DNA of 64,000 nt, from assembly GCF_007859915.1 (NCBI RefSeq), contig NZ_SJPM01000005.1:479276-543275 (forward strand), read 5' to 3'. Origin of the DNA: Neorhodopirellula pilleata (GTDB lineage Bacteria; Planctomycetota; Planctomycetia; Pirellulales; Pirellulaceae). The notes beneath the pieces are model-generated. The model did no database searches. It was not told where the DNA came from and saw only the letters and a program-made list of their open reading frames with translations. The position numbers and the translations under genes are program-made. Of the stretch, positions 54,171-63,902 are shown in pieces; position 1 is the stretch's first letter; every line of letters starts with the position of its first letter.

Positions 54171-54229
54171 GAAAACTACCTTGGGTCGCTGTTGTCACAT
54201 GGAGCCTGTCATTTGTTTGTTATCAAATC

Positions 54230-55696
54230 GTGAAGTTCAAGACTTGCTGCGACCAATCGGATCCATTGGCCGATTCGCTCTTGGGCGAATACGTTAGAAT
54301 GCTTCTGGTCGGAACGGCAACTTGCTCCGCCCTCGCGTCGGCGTTTCGGATCGACATCGACCCGTTGGCAAGCGTGCTCGTGATGGGGAACTTGCTGGTC
54401 TTAGGCGGCGCACTGAGTTCACGGTTCGAAGGAATTCTTCGGGGTGGTCTGTTAACCGGTTTTGCCATCGTGCTCATTGGGGTCACGACTAGCTCAGTCG
54501 ACCCGCATCGGTGGTGGGTTCCGTCGTTTTTTTTCTCGCCCGCAGTTTTGTTGTCGAGCCTGTCGTTGCTTGCCGTTCGTGATGGGGTCATCGCGTTGAA
54601 GAACCGAACCGGAATGCCGCTCAATCGAATGCCGTCTCACCGAGTGCTCGCAGTGGGCTTTGCGATCATCTCATTACTGATCTACATGGTGATCGTGCCG
54701 TCGGTCGACGCTTACTTGGATTCATTCCGCGAGCGACCCAACAGTTACACGATCGAAGAGCTCAGTTCGCTTGAACAACTTCGCATTCGCTCGGCCAAGT
54801 TGGCGGTGTTTGCGATCTTCGCGTATTTCGGCGCTTGCGTTGCGAGTTTCATCAATGTGGTCGCGGCTAGCGCCCCGCGTGGCGACTCGATTGCGCTGCG
54901 GTCGTCGGCGTGCCCGAAGTGCGAGACCGCGATCCGACGCATCGACAATCTGCCGCTGTTCAGTTATGCGAATTTGGGTGGGCGTTGTCGTCACTGCGTC
55001 TCCAAGATTCCGATTCGCTACTTTTTGGTCGAATGGATTGGGGCCGTGATTTTCGGTTCGCTGTTCTTGCTTGAATTGATCACCGGCGCGGCGAACGTAC
55101 CGGGCTTTCCGCTTTACATGCACACGGGCATTTTGTGGATCATTCTGTATACCAAATGGCCGGTGGTCGGAATCTATTTTTATCACGCGGCGATGATGAG
55201 CTGTTTGTTGATGCTGGGCTTGATGGACCTCGACCGACTGCGGTGCCCGAGATGGCTGGCGTGGTCGATGTTGGTCGTCTTCGCCGTTTTGCCGATCGCG
55301 ATCCCTGTCTTGCGACCGGTGGCGATCGACGCTCAAGTTCCGATTCGTTTGGGCATCGATATGACGCACTGGGGCACCCAAGTCGCGGCCGGTTTGATCG
55401 GCGGTGTCGTCGGTTGGTTGCTCGGTTGGACGGCTCGTTCGTCGACCGGCCGTGGTGGATGGCGTGTGTTTCCTGGTCGCTCGCTTCCGCTCGGCATGGC
55501 GTTGGTTGGGGTGTCACTTGGTTGGCAAGCCGCGATCACGATCGCAATCGCGTACTTAATCGCCGGAGGCTTCTTATGGATCTCCTTGCTCCCATGGCAT
55601 CCGACGCGACGGATTCCGGCAACGGCGATGTTGCTTGCCGTTGTGATGATTCATCACCCGGGATGGAAGTGGCTGGCCAGTTATTGGCCGAACTAA
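54230..55696 (+). CDS. Prepilin peptidase-like membrane protein with incomplete active site
   Basis: 488 residues (GTG start at 54230; ATG at 54299 is an alternative). Multi-pass membrane protein with the type IV prepilin peptidase methyltransferase-like zinc site (SSACPKCE ... GGRCRHC) and the first catalytic Asp motif (LGLMDLDRLRCP). The second Asp, normally in GDVKL before a conserved LGW, is missing: the equivalent stretch reads GRSLPLGMALVGVSLGW. An extra 150-residue N-terminal membrane region is unlike standard PilD. Peptidase activity is therefore doubtful. No pilin or secretion genes are adjacent. Confidence 0.75.
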   Translation: MKFKTCCDQSDPLADSLLGEYVRMLLVGTATCSALASAFRIDIDPLASVLVMGNLLVLGGALSSRFEGILRGGLLTGFAIVLIGVTTSSVDPHRWWVPSFFFSPAVLLSSLSLLAVRDGVIALKNRTGMPLNRMPSHRVLAVGFAIISLLIYMVIVPSVDAYLDSFRERPNSYTIEELSSLEQLRIRSAKLAVFAIFAYFGACVASFINVVAASAPRGDSIALRSSACPKCETAIRRIDNLPLFSYANLGGRCRHCVSKIPIRYFLVEWIGAVIFGSLFLLELITGAANVPGFPLYMHTGILWIILYTKWPVVGIYFYHAAMMSCLLMLGLMDLDRLRCPRWLAWSMLVVFAVLPIAIPVLRPVAIDAQVPIRLGIDMTHWGTQVAAGLIGGVVGWLLGWTARSSTGRGGWRVFPGRSLPLGMALVGVSLGWQAAITIAIAYLIAGGFLWISLLPWHPTRRIPATAMLLAVVMIHHPGWKWLASYWPN

Positions 55697-55734
55697 ACCC
55701 TTCCGGGGCGTGAGGGATTGATGAACGAACTGCG

Positions 55735-56166
55735 TCAGCGGCACTCGTTGCAGTGACCTCGGAGCAGGATCTCGGTCACCTCGCCGACCTTTTCGCTGGC
55801 CCGTTGGCTTCCGGCGGTCAACTTGACGTCGTCTAAACAAGAGACGGTGCCGCAATCGACACAAAGGAAATGTGGGTGCCCGTTGTCGTGCTCGCCGCCG
55901 GCCATGATCGCTTCAAACCGCCAGACATGATCACCGACTTCGGTGCGACGCAATAAACCGACGTCCGTCATGTCGTTCAGGTTCCGGAAAGCGGTCGCTT
56001 TATCGACGCCGGTCGCGGCGAGATGTTCGGCAACGACGGCATGAGTCAGAGGTGACGCGGATTCACGCAGTAATTGCAAAGTCGCAATTCGCGCCGGCGT
56101 GGCTCGCAGCCCCGCGTCGCGAATCGCTTGCTTGACCAGGTCAAGCGATTCGTCGTTTTTGGTCAT
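55735..56166 (-). CDS. Fur-family metalloregulator (Zur-like)
   Basis: 143 residues from ATG 56166. A winged-helix N-terminus (LRATPARIATLQLLRESASPLTHAVVAEHL) is followed by the Fur dimerisation domain with HPHFLCVDCGTVSCLDDV, the structural Cys-x2-Cys zinc site, and a second CNEC-like pair at the C-terminus (RGHCNECR). Zinc-sensing is suggested by the neighbours (ZIP transporter, CobW GTPases, His-rich protein), not by the sequence alone. A candidate operator lies 44 bp upstream. It may repress itself and the cluster. Confidence 0.85.
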   Translation of the reverse strand: MTKNDESLDLVKQAIRDAGLRATPARIATLQLLRESASPLTHAVVAEHLAATGVDKATAFRNLNDMTDVGLLRRTEVGDHVWRFEAIMAGGEHDNGHPHFLCVDCGTVSCLDDVKLTAGSQRASEKVGEVTEILLRGHCNECR

Positions 56167-56209
56167 CTTGTTTCCTAGATCGCAGCTCGGATCGACAGAT
56201 TTTAAACAT

Positions 56210-56226
56210 TTGCAAATTAGTTGCAA
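56210..56226. promoter_or_regulatory. Candidate Zur-type operator upstream of the Fur-family gene
   Basis: TTGCAAATTAGTTGCAA is palindromic in its outer hexamers (TTGCAA-N5-TTGCAA). It lies 44 bp upstream of the start of the Fur-family gene. A nearly identical 17-mer lies at the same distance upstream of the secreted protein/CobW genes (58403-58419). Confidence 0.55.
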
Positions 56227-56291
56227 GTGCCGGAAGCTTGAGAGCCTATCCGAAAGACGCCACCGCTGATTGTTTCCGCGATGCGGCGTGA

Positions 56292-56642
56292 TTAGCTGCC
56301 CACGACGGCAACCGGGCCGTGGTCGTCGCAGTGATCGCCGTGCGGATGATGCAGGTGACCGTCGACGAGGTAGTCCACATGATCACCGTGCGGCACCGCT
56401 TCGTGCCCGCAACCAGGACCGTGGACGTGATTCGCATCATGGCCAGAACAGTTGTGTGCCGGAGTGCAATCGCTCGGGTTCGTGGCGGTCACGTCGAGTA
56501 CGTGCTCTTCGACTTGGCCGTCTTCACGCACGTGATGCATGTGGCCGTCGTGCAGGTAATCGACGTGGTCGCCGTGCTGGACACCGGTGTGTTCGCAGTC
56601 CGGGCCGTGCTGGTGGTCGTGGTGGGTGTGCAAGTTCGACAT
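56292..56642 (-). CDS. Duplicated His-rich metal-binding mini-protein
   Basis: 116 residues with about 25% His plus Asp and Cys. Two repeats of the form HGPxCxH..xxVxHGDHVDYLxDGHxHH occur at about residues 12-36 and 73-98, joined by a linker with DCTPAHNCSGH. There is no signal peptide. It could bind and buffer Zn(II) or another soft metal in the cytoplasm. AAGGAAG lies eight bases upstream of the ATG. It is 20 bp downstream of the ArsR gene on the same strand, so the two are probably one unit. Confidence 0.8.
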   Translation of the reverse strand: MSNLHTHHDHQHGPDCEHTGVQHGDHVDYLHDGHMHHVREDGQVEEHVLDVTATNPSDCTPAHNCSGHDANHVHGPGCGHEAVPHGDHVDYLVDGHLHHPHGDHCDDHGPVAVVGS

Positions 56643-56662
56643 CGGTTTGCTTCCTTCGAAAA

Positions 56663-57052
56663 TCAGTGGACATTCAATTCCATCGCGTGCATGACCCCGT
56701 TGGTCACCAATCGCGAGATGTGATCATCGGCCAGCGCGTAAAAAATGTGCTTGCCGTCCCGCCGCGAGCGAACGACGCGTTCGCTCTTGAGCAGCCGCAA
56801 TCGCTGTGAAATCGCCGGCATCGGTTCGTCGAGCGCCGAGCAGAGTTCGGAAACGCAACGTTCTCCCGCCTCGAGCAGAATCAGCAGTCGCAGCCGCTGG
56901 GGATCACCGAGAGCACGAAAAATCGCCGCCGCCCGCTCACAAGCCTCCGGATCGACCCGCACCAACGGACCGAGATGCCCGTGCCCGTCACAGCTCGGGG
57001 TGTCGTCGCTCCGCGGCGTGGTTTTCGATTCGGTTTTCTTGCGTTTGGCCAT
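56663..57052 (-). CDS. ArsR/SmtB-family metalloregulator
   Basis: 129 residues from ATG 57052. Winged-helix ArsR fold with the CVSELC segment in the alpha-3 region (RCVSELCSALDEPMPAISQRL) and an alpha-5 DDHISRLVTNGVMH with candidate metal ligands. It has an N-terminal Lys/Ser/His-rich tail (DGHGHL). ArsR-type repressors release DNA upon metal binding. It likely controls the His-rich gene downstream and perhaps the divergent ZIP gene, whose start is 177 bp away. Confidence 0.85.
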   Translation of the reverse strand: MAKRKKTESKTTPRSDDTPSCDGHGHLGPLVRVDPEACERAAAIFRALGDPQRLRLLILLEAGERCVSELCSALDEPMPAISQRLRLLKSERVVRSRRDGKHIFYALADDHISRLVTNGVMHAMELNVH

Positions 57053-57063
57053 TGGTTTCACAG

Positions 57064-57079
57064 TTGCAGGACTATGCAA
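57064..57079. promoter_or_regulatory. Possible operator in the ArsR/ZIP divergent region
   Basis: TTGCAGGACTATGCAA pairs TTGCA with TGCAA around a 6-base centre, 12 bp upstream of the ArsR start. The spacing differs by one base from the sites at 56210 and 58403, so it may be an ArsR rather than a Fur site, or chance. Confidence 0.35.
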
Positions 57080-57228
57080 GTATACGATCGATCAGGGCGG
57101 GGTCAAGTCGCGTTTGTCCAGATTTCTCTACCGCGTCGGGATGAAGGGGGAAACCCCGGGCGGATATGCATACGCAGTGCAAAAGCGTAGGCTATGCGTT
57201 TCTCGCTCGCTTGAATCCGGACTCGTCA

Positions 57229-58191
<963 letters not shown>

Positions 58192-58269
58192 GTCGCTGCA
58201 CAAGAAGGCCGCATCTCGTTCCCAGGCTCCCGTCCTTTTGATAGGCCACAAGTCCTCATGAATTGCTCC

Positions 58270-58290
58270 CCTGCCAGTTCGTCTGGCAGG
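58270..58290. repeat. Perfect hairpin repeat
   Basis: CCTGCCAGTTCGTCTGGCAG plus G is a perfect 8-bp stem with a 5-base loop, in the gap between the ZIP gene and the next gene. No other copy is visible in this window. Confidence 0.6.
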
Positions 58291-58336
58291 AAGCCGAGGT
58301 TGGGAGGGCGCCGTTGTTTAGCTGGCGAACCTAATT

Positions 58337-58361
58337 CCCCCACGAGACGAGCTCGTGGGGG
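58337..58361. repeat. Perfect 10-bp stem hairpin
   Basis: CCCCCACGAG and CTCGTGGGGG pair perfectly around ACGAG. It is not followed by a T-run on the plus strand, so it is more like a repeat or processing site than a terminator of the ZIP gene. It lies 42 bp before the candidate operator at 58403. Confidence 0.6.
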
Positions 58362-58402
58362 CCAATGAAAAAAAGAACTAGCGACCGGAGAACCTTTCTC
58401 AC

Positions 58403-58419
58403 TTGCAACCGTATTGCAT
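58403..58419. promoter_or_regulatory. Candidate Zur-type operator upstream of the secreted protein/CobW genes
   Basis: TTGCAACCGTATTGCAT is a 17-mer with the form TTGCAA-N5-TTGCAW, matching the site at 56210. It is 43 bp upstream of the next start codon, essentially the same distance as the other copy, which suggests one regulator controls both promoters. Confidence 0.55.
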
Positions 58420-58461
58420 GTGCGGTACGTTTGCCACTGTTTTCTTTTTCGGAGAATGTTC

Positions 58462-58866
58462 ATGTTACGGTTGGTCCTTTTCACCACGCTCTTGTCGTGC
58501 GCTCTTGCCGCCGAATCCGTCGCTGCCGAGCCCACTGTCCTGTCGGTCGTGCTGGCCGATCACGTAGCCGCCTCATCAATGCCGCCTTTGCCCCCGGGCA
58601 CGCCTGCGGCGGTGCTGATCGAGCACGACGATGACGACGTCGGGATCATCGAAGCTCGTGCGATCGCGATGCGGCACGCGACCCACTTCGTTTATGTCCC
58701 GAGAAACGAAACACCTTTGTCCGCGATGTACCGCCAACGGCTCACCGCTCAGGGCGCCATCCCGGTTGCCTTGCCCACTCCGCCACGGCTTGGAAACCCG
58801 TCCATCCGTTCGCGACCGTTTCCAACGTTCGATTCCTTACTCGCCACCTCCTCGATCCGGCCTTAA
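58462..58866 (+). CDS. Small secreted protein ahead of the CobW gene
   Basis: 134 residues from ATG 58462 (GGAG seven bases upstream). A signal peptide (MLRLVLFTTLLSCALAAESV) is followed by a mature part with VLSVVLADHVAAS, an acidic IEHDDDDVG and MRHATHFVYVPRN. No family was recognised. The acidic/His stretch could bind metal. It is 3 bp upstream of the CobW gene and shares its promoter, so it probably belongs to the same metal response. Confidence 0.65.
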   Translation: MLRLVLFTTLLSCALAAESVAAEPTVLSVVLADHVAASSMPPLPPGTPAAVLIEHDDDDVGIIEARAIAMRHATHFVYVPRNETPLSAMYRQRLTAQGAIPVALPTPPRLGNPSIRSRPFPTFDSLLATSSIRP

Positions 58867-58869
58867 ACC

Positions 58870-60120
58870 ATGCCTTCGACAACAACACCTAAACGCCTTC
58901 CCGTCACGGTCCTTTCAGGATTCCTCGGCGCAGGCAAAACCACACTGCTCAATCACATCCTGACCAACCGTGAGGGTCTGCGCGTCGCCGTGATTGTTAA
59001 CGACATGAGCGAAGTCAACATCGACGCGGCGCTGGTGAAAGCCGGCGATGCGAATCTTTCTCGCACCGAAGAACAACTCGTTGAGATGACCAACGGATGC
59101 ATCTGCTGCACGTTGCGTGAAGACTTACTCATCGAAGTCCGTCGACTCGCCCAGGCAGGCCGGTTCGATTACCTGTTGATCGAGTCAACCGGTATCTCCG
59201 AACCGATGCCCGTTGCCGAGACGTTCACCTTCGAAGACGAACAGGGTGATAGCCTTTCGCTGGTCGCCGAACTCGACACGATGGTCACGGTCGTCGACGC
59301 GGGCAATTTCATGAAGGACTTCGGCTCTTGGGATGACCTAACCGATCGACGGATCGGGCTTGGCGAGGACGACACTCGCAACATCGTGGACTTGCTCGTC
59401 GATCAAGTCGAGTTTGCCGACGTGATCATCGTCAATAAGACGGACCTGATTTCGCCCTATGAACTCGAGCAGCTCAACCGAATCCTGCGTCAACTCAATG
59501 AGACCGCGAGAATCCTCAACACGACCGAAAGCCGCGTGGAGCTATCCGAGATCATGGGCACGGGATTGTTTTCGCTCGACGATGCCGAATCACGCCCCGG
59601 TTGGCTCGCGGTGCCGCGTGGCGAAGAGGAAACCGAAACTGAGGAGTACGGGATCTCTAATTTCGTCTATCGACGCGACCGACCGTTTCATCCGAAACGA
59701 TTGACCAATGCTCTCGATGCCGACATGGAAGACGGTTTGTTCGCGGGAGTGCTGCGCAGTAAGGGCTTGATGTGGATCGCGTCTCGCAATAACTGGGCTT
59801 ACGACTGGTCTCAAGCCGGTTGTTCGATCCGCATGAACCCGGCGGGTTTTTGGTGGGCAGCGGCACCGGACGACCAGTGGCCCGACGATGACGAAATGAT
59901 CGCGGAAATTCAATCCAAGTTCACCGGCGAGCACGGCGACCGTCACCAGGAACTAGTGTTCATCGGCAACGCGATGGACCAGCAGCGCATCATCAACATT
60001 CTTGATGGTTGCTTGCTGACCGATCTGGAATACGTCCAAGGACCGCAAGGCTGGACGAACTTTGAAGACACGCTGCCACCGATCGAGTTGGAAAGTGAAG
60101 ACGAGCTGATCGCCGGATGA
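58870..60120 (+). CDS. CobW/COG0523-family metallochaperone GTPase
   Basis: 416 residues. P-loop GFLGAGKTT (17-25), the metal motif GCICC (76-80), ESTGISEP, and NKTDL for guanine specificity, followed by the CobW C-terminal domain. COG0523 proteins with this GCICC motif near zinc genes (ZigA, ZNG1) transfer zinc to client enzymes under scarcity. The position behind a candidate Zur operator supports a zinc role, but the client is unknown. A related gene ends this cluster at 63234. Confidence 0.9.
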   Translation: MPSTTTPKRLPVTVLSGFLGAGKTTLLNHILTNREGLRVAVIVNDMSEVNIDAALVKAGDANLSRTEEQLVEMTNGCICCTLREDLLIEVRRLAQAGRFDYLLIESTGISEPMPVAETFTFEDEQGDSLSLVAELDTMVTVVDAGNFMKDFGSWDDLTDRRIGLGEDDTRNIVDLLVDQVEFADVIIVNKTDLISPYELEQLNRILRQLNETARILNTTESRVELSEIMGTGLFSLDDAESRPGWLAVPRGEEETETEEYGISNFVYRRDRPFHPKRLTNALDADMEDGLFAGVLRSKGLMWIASRNNWAYDWSQAGCSIRMNPAGFWWAAAPDDQWPDDDEMIAEIQSKFTGEHGDRHQELVFIGNAMDQQRIINILDGCLLTDLEYVQGPQGWTNFEDTLPPIELESEDELIAG

Positions 60121-60217
60121 GTTATTTAGCCACAAAGGCACCAGATAGCACAAAGGCCGTGGCCACAAAATCAAACGATCTTTGCGTCTCTGAGGCTCAA
60201 TCTAAGGAGGTGTCAAC

Positions 60218-61324
60218 ATGACATTCGACGTCGTTGTTATTGGTGCCGGTGCGGCCGGGATCGGGGTCGCGATCGCGCTGAAGCATGCGGGCATTGAAAA
60301 CTTTCGTATCATCGACCGGCACCGTGTCGGTGAATCGTTTGATCGGTGGCCCGCCGAGACACGTTTCATCACGCCGTCATTCCCCACCAATTCAATCGGT
60401 ATGTTGGATTTGAATTCGGTCGCGATCGGCGTATCGCCGGCTTTCAGCCTGGAAGTCGAGCATCCGACCGGACAGGAGTACGCGTCGCACTTACGCGGTG
60501 TCGCTGAATTTTTTGAATTGCCAGTTCATGAGGGCGTCGATGTGTTATGCGTCGCCAAGATCGGTGATGAATTTCGAGTCGATACAGCTCAGGAAACACT
60601 CCGAGCCAAGCATGTCATCTGGGCTGCGGGCGAGTTTCAATATCCCAAGCTGGCTGGCATTCGCGGGATCGAACATTGCATCCACACCGCGACGGTTCTC
60701 CGCTATGAAGAGCTTTCCGGCGATGACTTCATCATCATCGGTGGCTACGAAAGCGGCGTCGATGCGGCTTATCACTTGGCAAGCTATGACAAACGCGTGC
60801 GCCTGTTCGACAACGGGTGTCCCTGGAATGACGAAAGCTCCGATCCGAGCGTATCGTTGTCGACCTACTCGCTCGAACGGATGCGAGAAGATTGGTTCGA
60901 GGATCAAGTCGAACTGTTCCCACACACACCGATCGCGTCGGTCGCCCATCTCGATGGCGTTTATGAAGTCACCGCACTCGACGGCCGAGTTTTTAGGACA
61001 TGCACGCCACCGTTGTACGCCGGTGGTTTTGCGGGCAGTCATCTCTTGATCGCGGACTTGTTTGAACTCCGCGAAGACGGGTTCCCGTTGCTGAATCAAA
61101 ACGACGAGTCGACCGTCATTCCCGGCGTGTTCCTTTGCGGGCCGGCAGTACGTCACGACAAACACGTCTTTTGTTTTATCTACAAGTACCGTCAACGCTT
61201 TGCCGTAGTCGCCAAGGCGATCGCCACTTCGCTCGGGTTGCCCGCCGAGGAATTGGAAACTTATCGCAAATGGGGCATGTACTTGGATGACCTTTCATGC
61301 TGCGGCGAGGAATGCGTTTGCTGA
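60218..61324 (+). CDS. FAD-dependent NAD(P)-binding oxidoreductase with Cys-rich tail
   Basis: 368 residues; AAGGAGG lies seven bases before the ATG. N-terminal FAD fold DVVVIGAGAAGIGVAIAL, a second Rossmann motif FIIIGGYESGVDAA for NAD(P)H, and GVFLCGPAV for the flavin. It is similar in layout to flavin monooxygenase/thioredoxin-reductase-like proteins. The last residues are SCCGEECVC: five cysteines in nine residues, unusual for the family and a possible metal or disulfide site. It lies between the CobW and FeoB-like genes. Confidence 0.85.
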   Translation: MTFDVVVIGAGAAGIGVAIALKHAGIENFRIIDRHRVGESFDRWPAETRFITPSFPTNSIGMLDLNSVAIGVSPAFSLEVEHPTGQEYASHLRGVAEFFELPVHEGVDVLCVAKIGDEFRVDTAQETLRAKHVIWAAGEFQYPKLAGIRGIEHCIHTATVLRYEELSGDDFIIIGGYESGVDAAYHLASYDKRVRLFDNGCPWNDESSDPSVSLSTYSLERMREDWFEDQVELFPHTPIASVAHLDGVYEVTALDGRVFRTCTPPLYAGGFAGSHLLIADLFELREDGFPLLNQNDESTVIPGVFLCGPAVRHDKHVFCFIYKYRQRFAVVAKAIATSLGLPAEELETYRKWGMYLDDLSCCGEECVC

Positions 61325-61379
61325 ATCGCCCCCAGCCGTAGATTCCTGGTTTTCACAACTGATTGAAATTGAAACGACG

Positions 61380-62620
61380 ATGACTTCGCAATTAATGGAT
61401 CTAACGGAGCGACCAACCGTTTTGACGCAAACCATTGTCGTGATCGGCAAGGAGAGCGTAGGGAAGTCTCAGTTGTTATCATCCCTGACCGGTCGGTCGG
61501 CGGGCGAGAGCAATTTTCGGGGCTCAACGGTTTCGGTCCAGCGGTATCGTTATGGCGAGACAACGTTGGTCGATACGCCTGGTATCCTGCGTCAATCCGA
61601 TACGGACACGACACGCCGTACCCTCGATGCTCTTCAAGAACACGACCAAGTCCTGTTGGTCGTGCAAGCGACACAGCTCGACTCCGACTTGGCGGAAATG
61701 TTGCCGCTGGTCGCGGGGAAACGTGGCGCGATCATCGTCACGTTTTGGGACAAGGTACAACCGGTTGAGGCGGCTTTGGAGGCGATCGAGCGTCTCTCCA
61801 AAGACGTTGGTGTCGACATGCATCCGCTCGATGCTCGTTCGATCATGGATCGCGATGTGCCGCGAATCGCCACCGCTTTACAGACTCCCAAACCATTTTT
61901 GAAATCGTCACTGACGGCGCGAGCGGGATGGCGAATCGAACCGAAGCCGGGCTGGTTGGAGCATCGGGTGATCGGTCCAACCCTCGCGATCATGTTGTTG
62001 ATCCTTCCCGCCCTGGCGACGATTTTTGGCGCCAATCAATTGGCCGAGTGGCTGCATCCGCTGGTCGCCGGTCTGATCGAACCGCTCGTCGCACACATCA
62101 ACGCAAGCTGGCCTACTTGGCTGGGACTCGTGTTGACGGCCAGCCATGGTGACTTTGGTTATGGCCTATTGAACATGGGACCGTTCTTATTTGTGTGGGC
62201 GTTGCCGACGGTGCTGTTGTTCTCGCTGATCTTAGGCGTATACAAAGCGAGCGGTTTGATCGATCGGATGAACGTGGCACTGCATCCGTTGGTCCGTCCG
62301 CTGGGACTGAGCGGTCGTGACGTCGTGCGCGTGATGATGGGTTTCCCGCCGAAACGGCTTTGCCGGTCGTGCTCGCATCGATCCGCAAGGATGGCATCTT
62401 TCTATTGGCCGGTGATGACGATTTGGCGTTTCCAATGACCGCGGTTCAAACCTTGACGGCGGTCTATCTGGCTGGCGTCTTGTTACCTTGCCTCGTCACG
62501 GCGTTGACGATCGGACGTGAAACGAGTTGGGGCACGATGTGCAAGCTACTCGGACGTCAGGTTGCGTTTGCCGTCGTCTTCTCGCTCTGTTTGGCATGGG
62601 GAGGCCGATGGTTATCTTAA
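61380..62620 (+). CDS. FeoB-like GTPase-permease, reading frame broken by a -1 shift near 62345
   Basis: The first frame (61380-62438) encodes a GTPase domain (G1 GKESVGKSQL, G3 DTPGI; the usual NKxD is FWDK) and about five membrane helices up to GRDVVRVMMGF. There the frame departs: read on, it gives an unrelated 30-residue tail, whereas the -1 frame continues PAETALPVVLASIRKDG and YLAGVLLPCLVTAL to the TAA at 62618-62620, which matches the C-terminal FeoB gate region. The junction sequence GGGTTTCCCG (62339-62348) contains X-XXY-YYZ slippery heptamers, with a GCCG-AAA-CGGC hairpin two bases downstream. It is either a mutated gene or uses programmed frameshifting. The next gene starts inside its end. 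Confidence 0.7.
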
Positions 62621-63228
62621 GCTCGATCCTAGACTTGGCGACACCTCGCGAACAAGCAACAGCACTTTTGAGCCAACAGATCTGGTGCTGGGGGCAAGAC
62701 GTTAAACGGCCTGAGGGGAACTGGTTGACCGAGATCGGATTCCAGCGAAACACACCGCCGACGGAGCACAAGGATTGTTCGAGCGTCTACACGCTGGCGA
62801 TCAGCCCCGCCAGCCGGGTCGTCTTACGCGGGTTTGGTGTTTACATCGGTGACGATGCTATCGGAGGCCTCTACATCGAGCGTTACGGCTTCACACCCAA
62901 GTATTCACCGATACCCAATCTGGAGTGCCCTCCGTGGTCCGACAAGGACCTGCCGGAATTTGTGACACCGTCACCAGAGCAGCGATGCGAATCCACGATG
63001 TTGCTGCTTCGATTGTTGGATTGGATTCGTGGATACGAAGTTGATATCGCCAACCGCTTAGGCACCGACTATCGACGCGAAACGCTCATGAGATGGAACA
63101 ATGGCAAACGGATCGTCACGCCAGCGGAAACAATGGCGTCTTCTTGGCGACGACTTTCACTACTCGTCGCGGCGAATTCTGCCCATTGGCTAACCACCCA
63201 ACCACAAACCGAATCGGCAACGACGTAG
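62608..63228 (+). CDS. Hypothetical protein coupled to the FeoB-like gene
   Basis: 206 residues from ATG 62608, three bases after GGAGG. Soluble, with ILDLATPREQATALLSQQ, WCWGQDVKRPEGNWL and DYRRETLMRWNNGKRI; no known domain was recognised. Two cysteine contexts, EHKDCSSVY and NLECPPW, might bind metal. Its start overlaps the end of the -1 frame of the FeoB-like gene by 13 bases, as expected if that frame is translated. It lies 5 bp upstream of the second CobW gene. Confidence 0.65.
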   Translation: MVILSSILDLATPREQATALLSQQIWCWGQDVKRPEGNWLTEIGFQRNTPPTEHKDCSSVYTLAISPASRVVLRGFGVYIGDDAIGGLYIERYGFTPKYSPIPNLECPPWSDKDLPEFVTPSPEQRCESTMLLLRLLDWIRGYEVDIANRLGTDYRRETLMRWNNGKRIVTPAETMASSWRRLSLLVAANSAHWLTTQPQTESATT

Positions 63229-63233
63229 GAACC

Positions 63234-63902
63234 ATGAACCAACATTTAAGGAAGAAACTGCCCGTCACCGTTTTGTCAGGCTTTCTCGGTAGCGGGAAAA
63301 CTACACTGCTCAATCACGTCCTCGCCAATCGCGAAGGTTTACGCGTCGCCGTGATCGTCAACGACATGAGCGAAGTGAATATCGACGCCCAGCTTGTCGC
63401 TGGCGGTGATGCCGCGCTCAGTCGGACGGATGAAAAATTGATCGAGATGACGAACGGATGCATTTGCTGCACCCTTCGCGAGGACCTGCTGATCGAGGTC
63501 GCAGGGTTGGCCAAGGAGGGCCGTTTTGATTATCTATTGATCGAATCGACCGGCATCTCCGAACCCGCGCCGGTGGCCGATACGTTCACATTCGCTTTGG
63601 CCGACGGGACGGCACTGTCAGAACTTGCCGAACTGGACACGATGGTGACGGTCGTTGACGCGGCCAACTTCATGGATGACCTTCGCATTGGCAAAGACCT
63701 GCACAGCGTTGGGCAAGCGGCCAGCCAAGATGATGTGCGGACGGTCGCCGACTTATTGACCGAGCAAGTCGAGTTCGCCGACGTGATCATCCTCAATAAA
63801 ACCGACCTCGTCGACATCGATACCATCGCGATGATCGAAGCGTTCATCGAACAACTCAACCCGCACGCTTTAACCCGCCTTATTCACCAAGCGCGCCTTT
63901 AG
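63234..63902 (+). pseudogene. CobW/COG0523-family GTPase, truncated after the GTPase domain
   Basis: 222 residues from ATG 63234. Residues 1-205 are closely similar to the CobW protein at 58870 (GFLGSGKTT, GCICC, ESTGISEP, NKTDL), but just after EQLNPHA (near 63865) the homology ends, where the other protein continues for 190 residues. The remaining LTRLIHQARL comes from different DNA. The missing part is the CobW C-terminal domain. The junction is probably an insertion (see 63866-64000). Confidence 0.8.

Noticed and set aside
55735..56166. Naming the Fur-family gene zur outright
   Set aside because: The neighbours suggest zinc, but Fur, Zur and PerR cannot be separated with certainty from the sequence alone.
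58337..58361. Rho-independent terminator of the ZIP gene
   Set aside because: Strong hairpin but it is not followed by a T-run on the plus strand and lies 146 bp after the stop.
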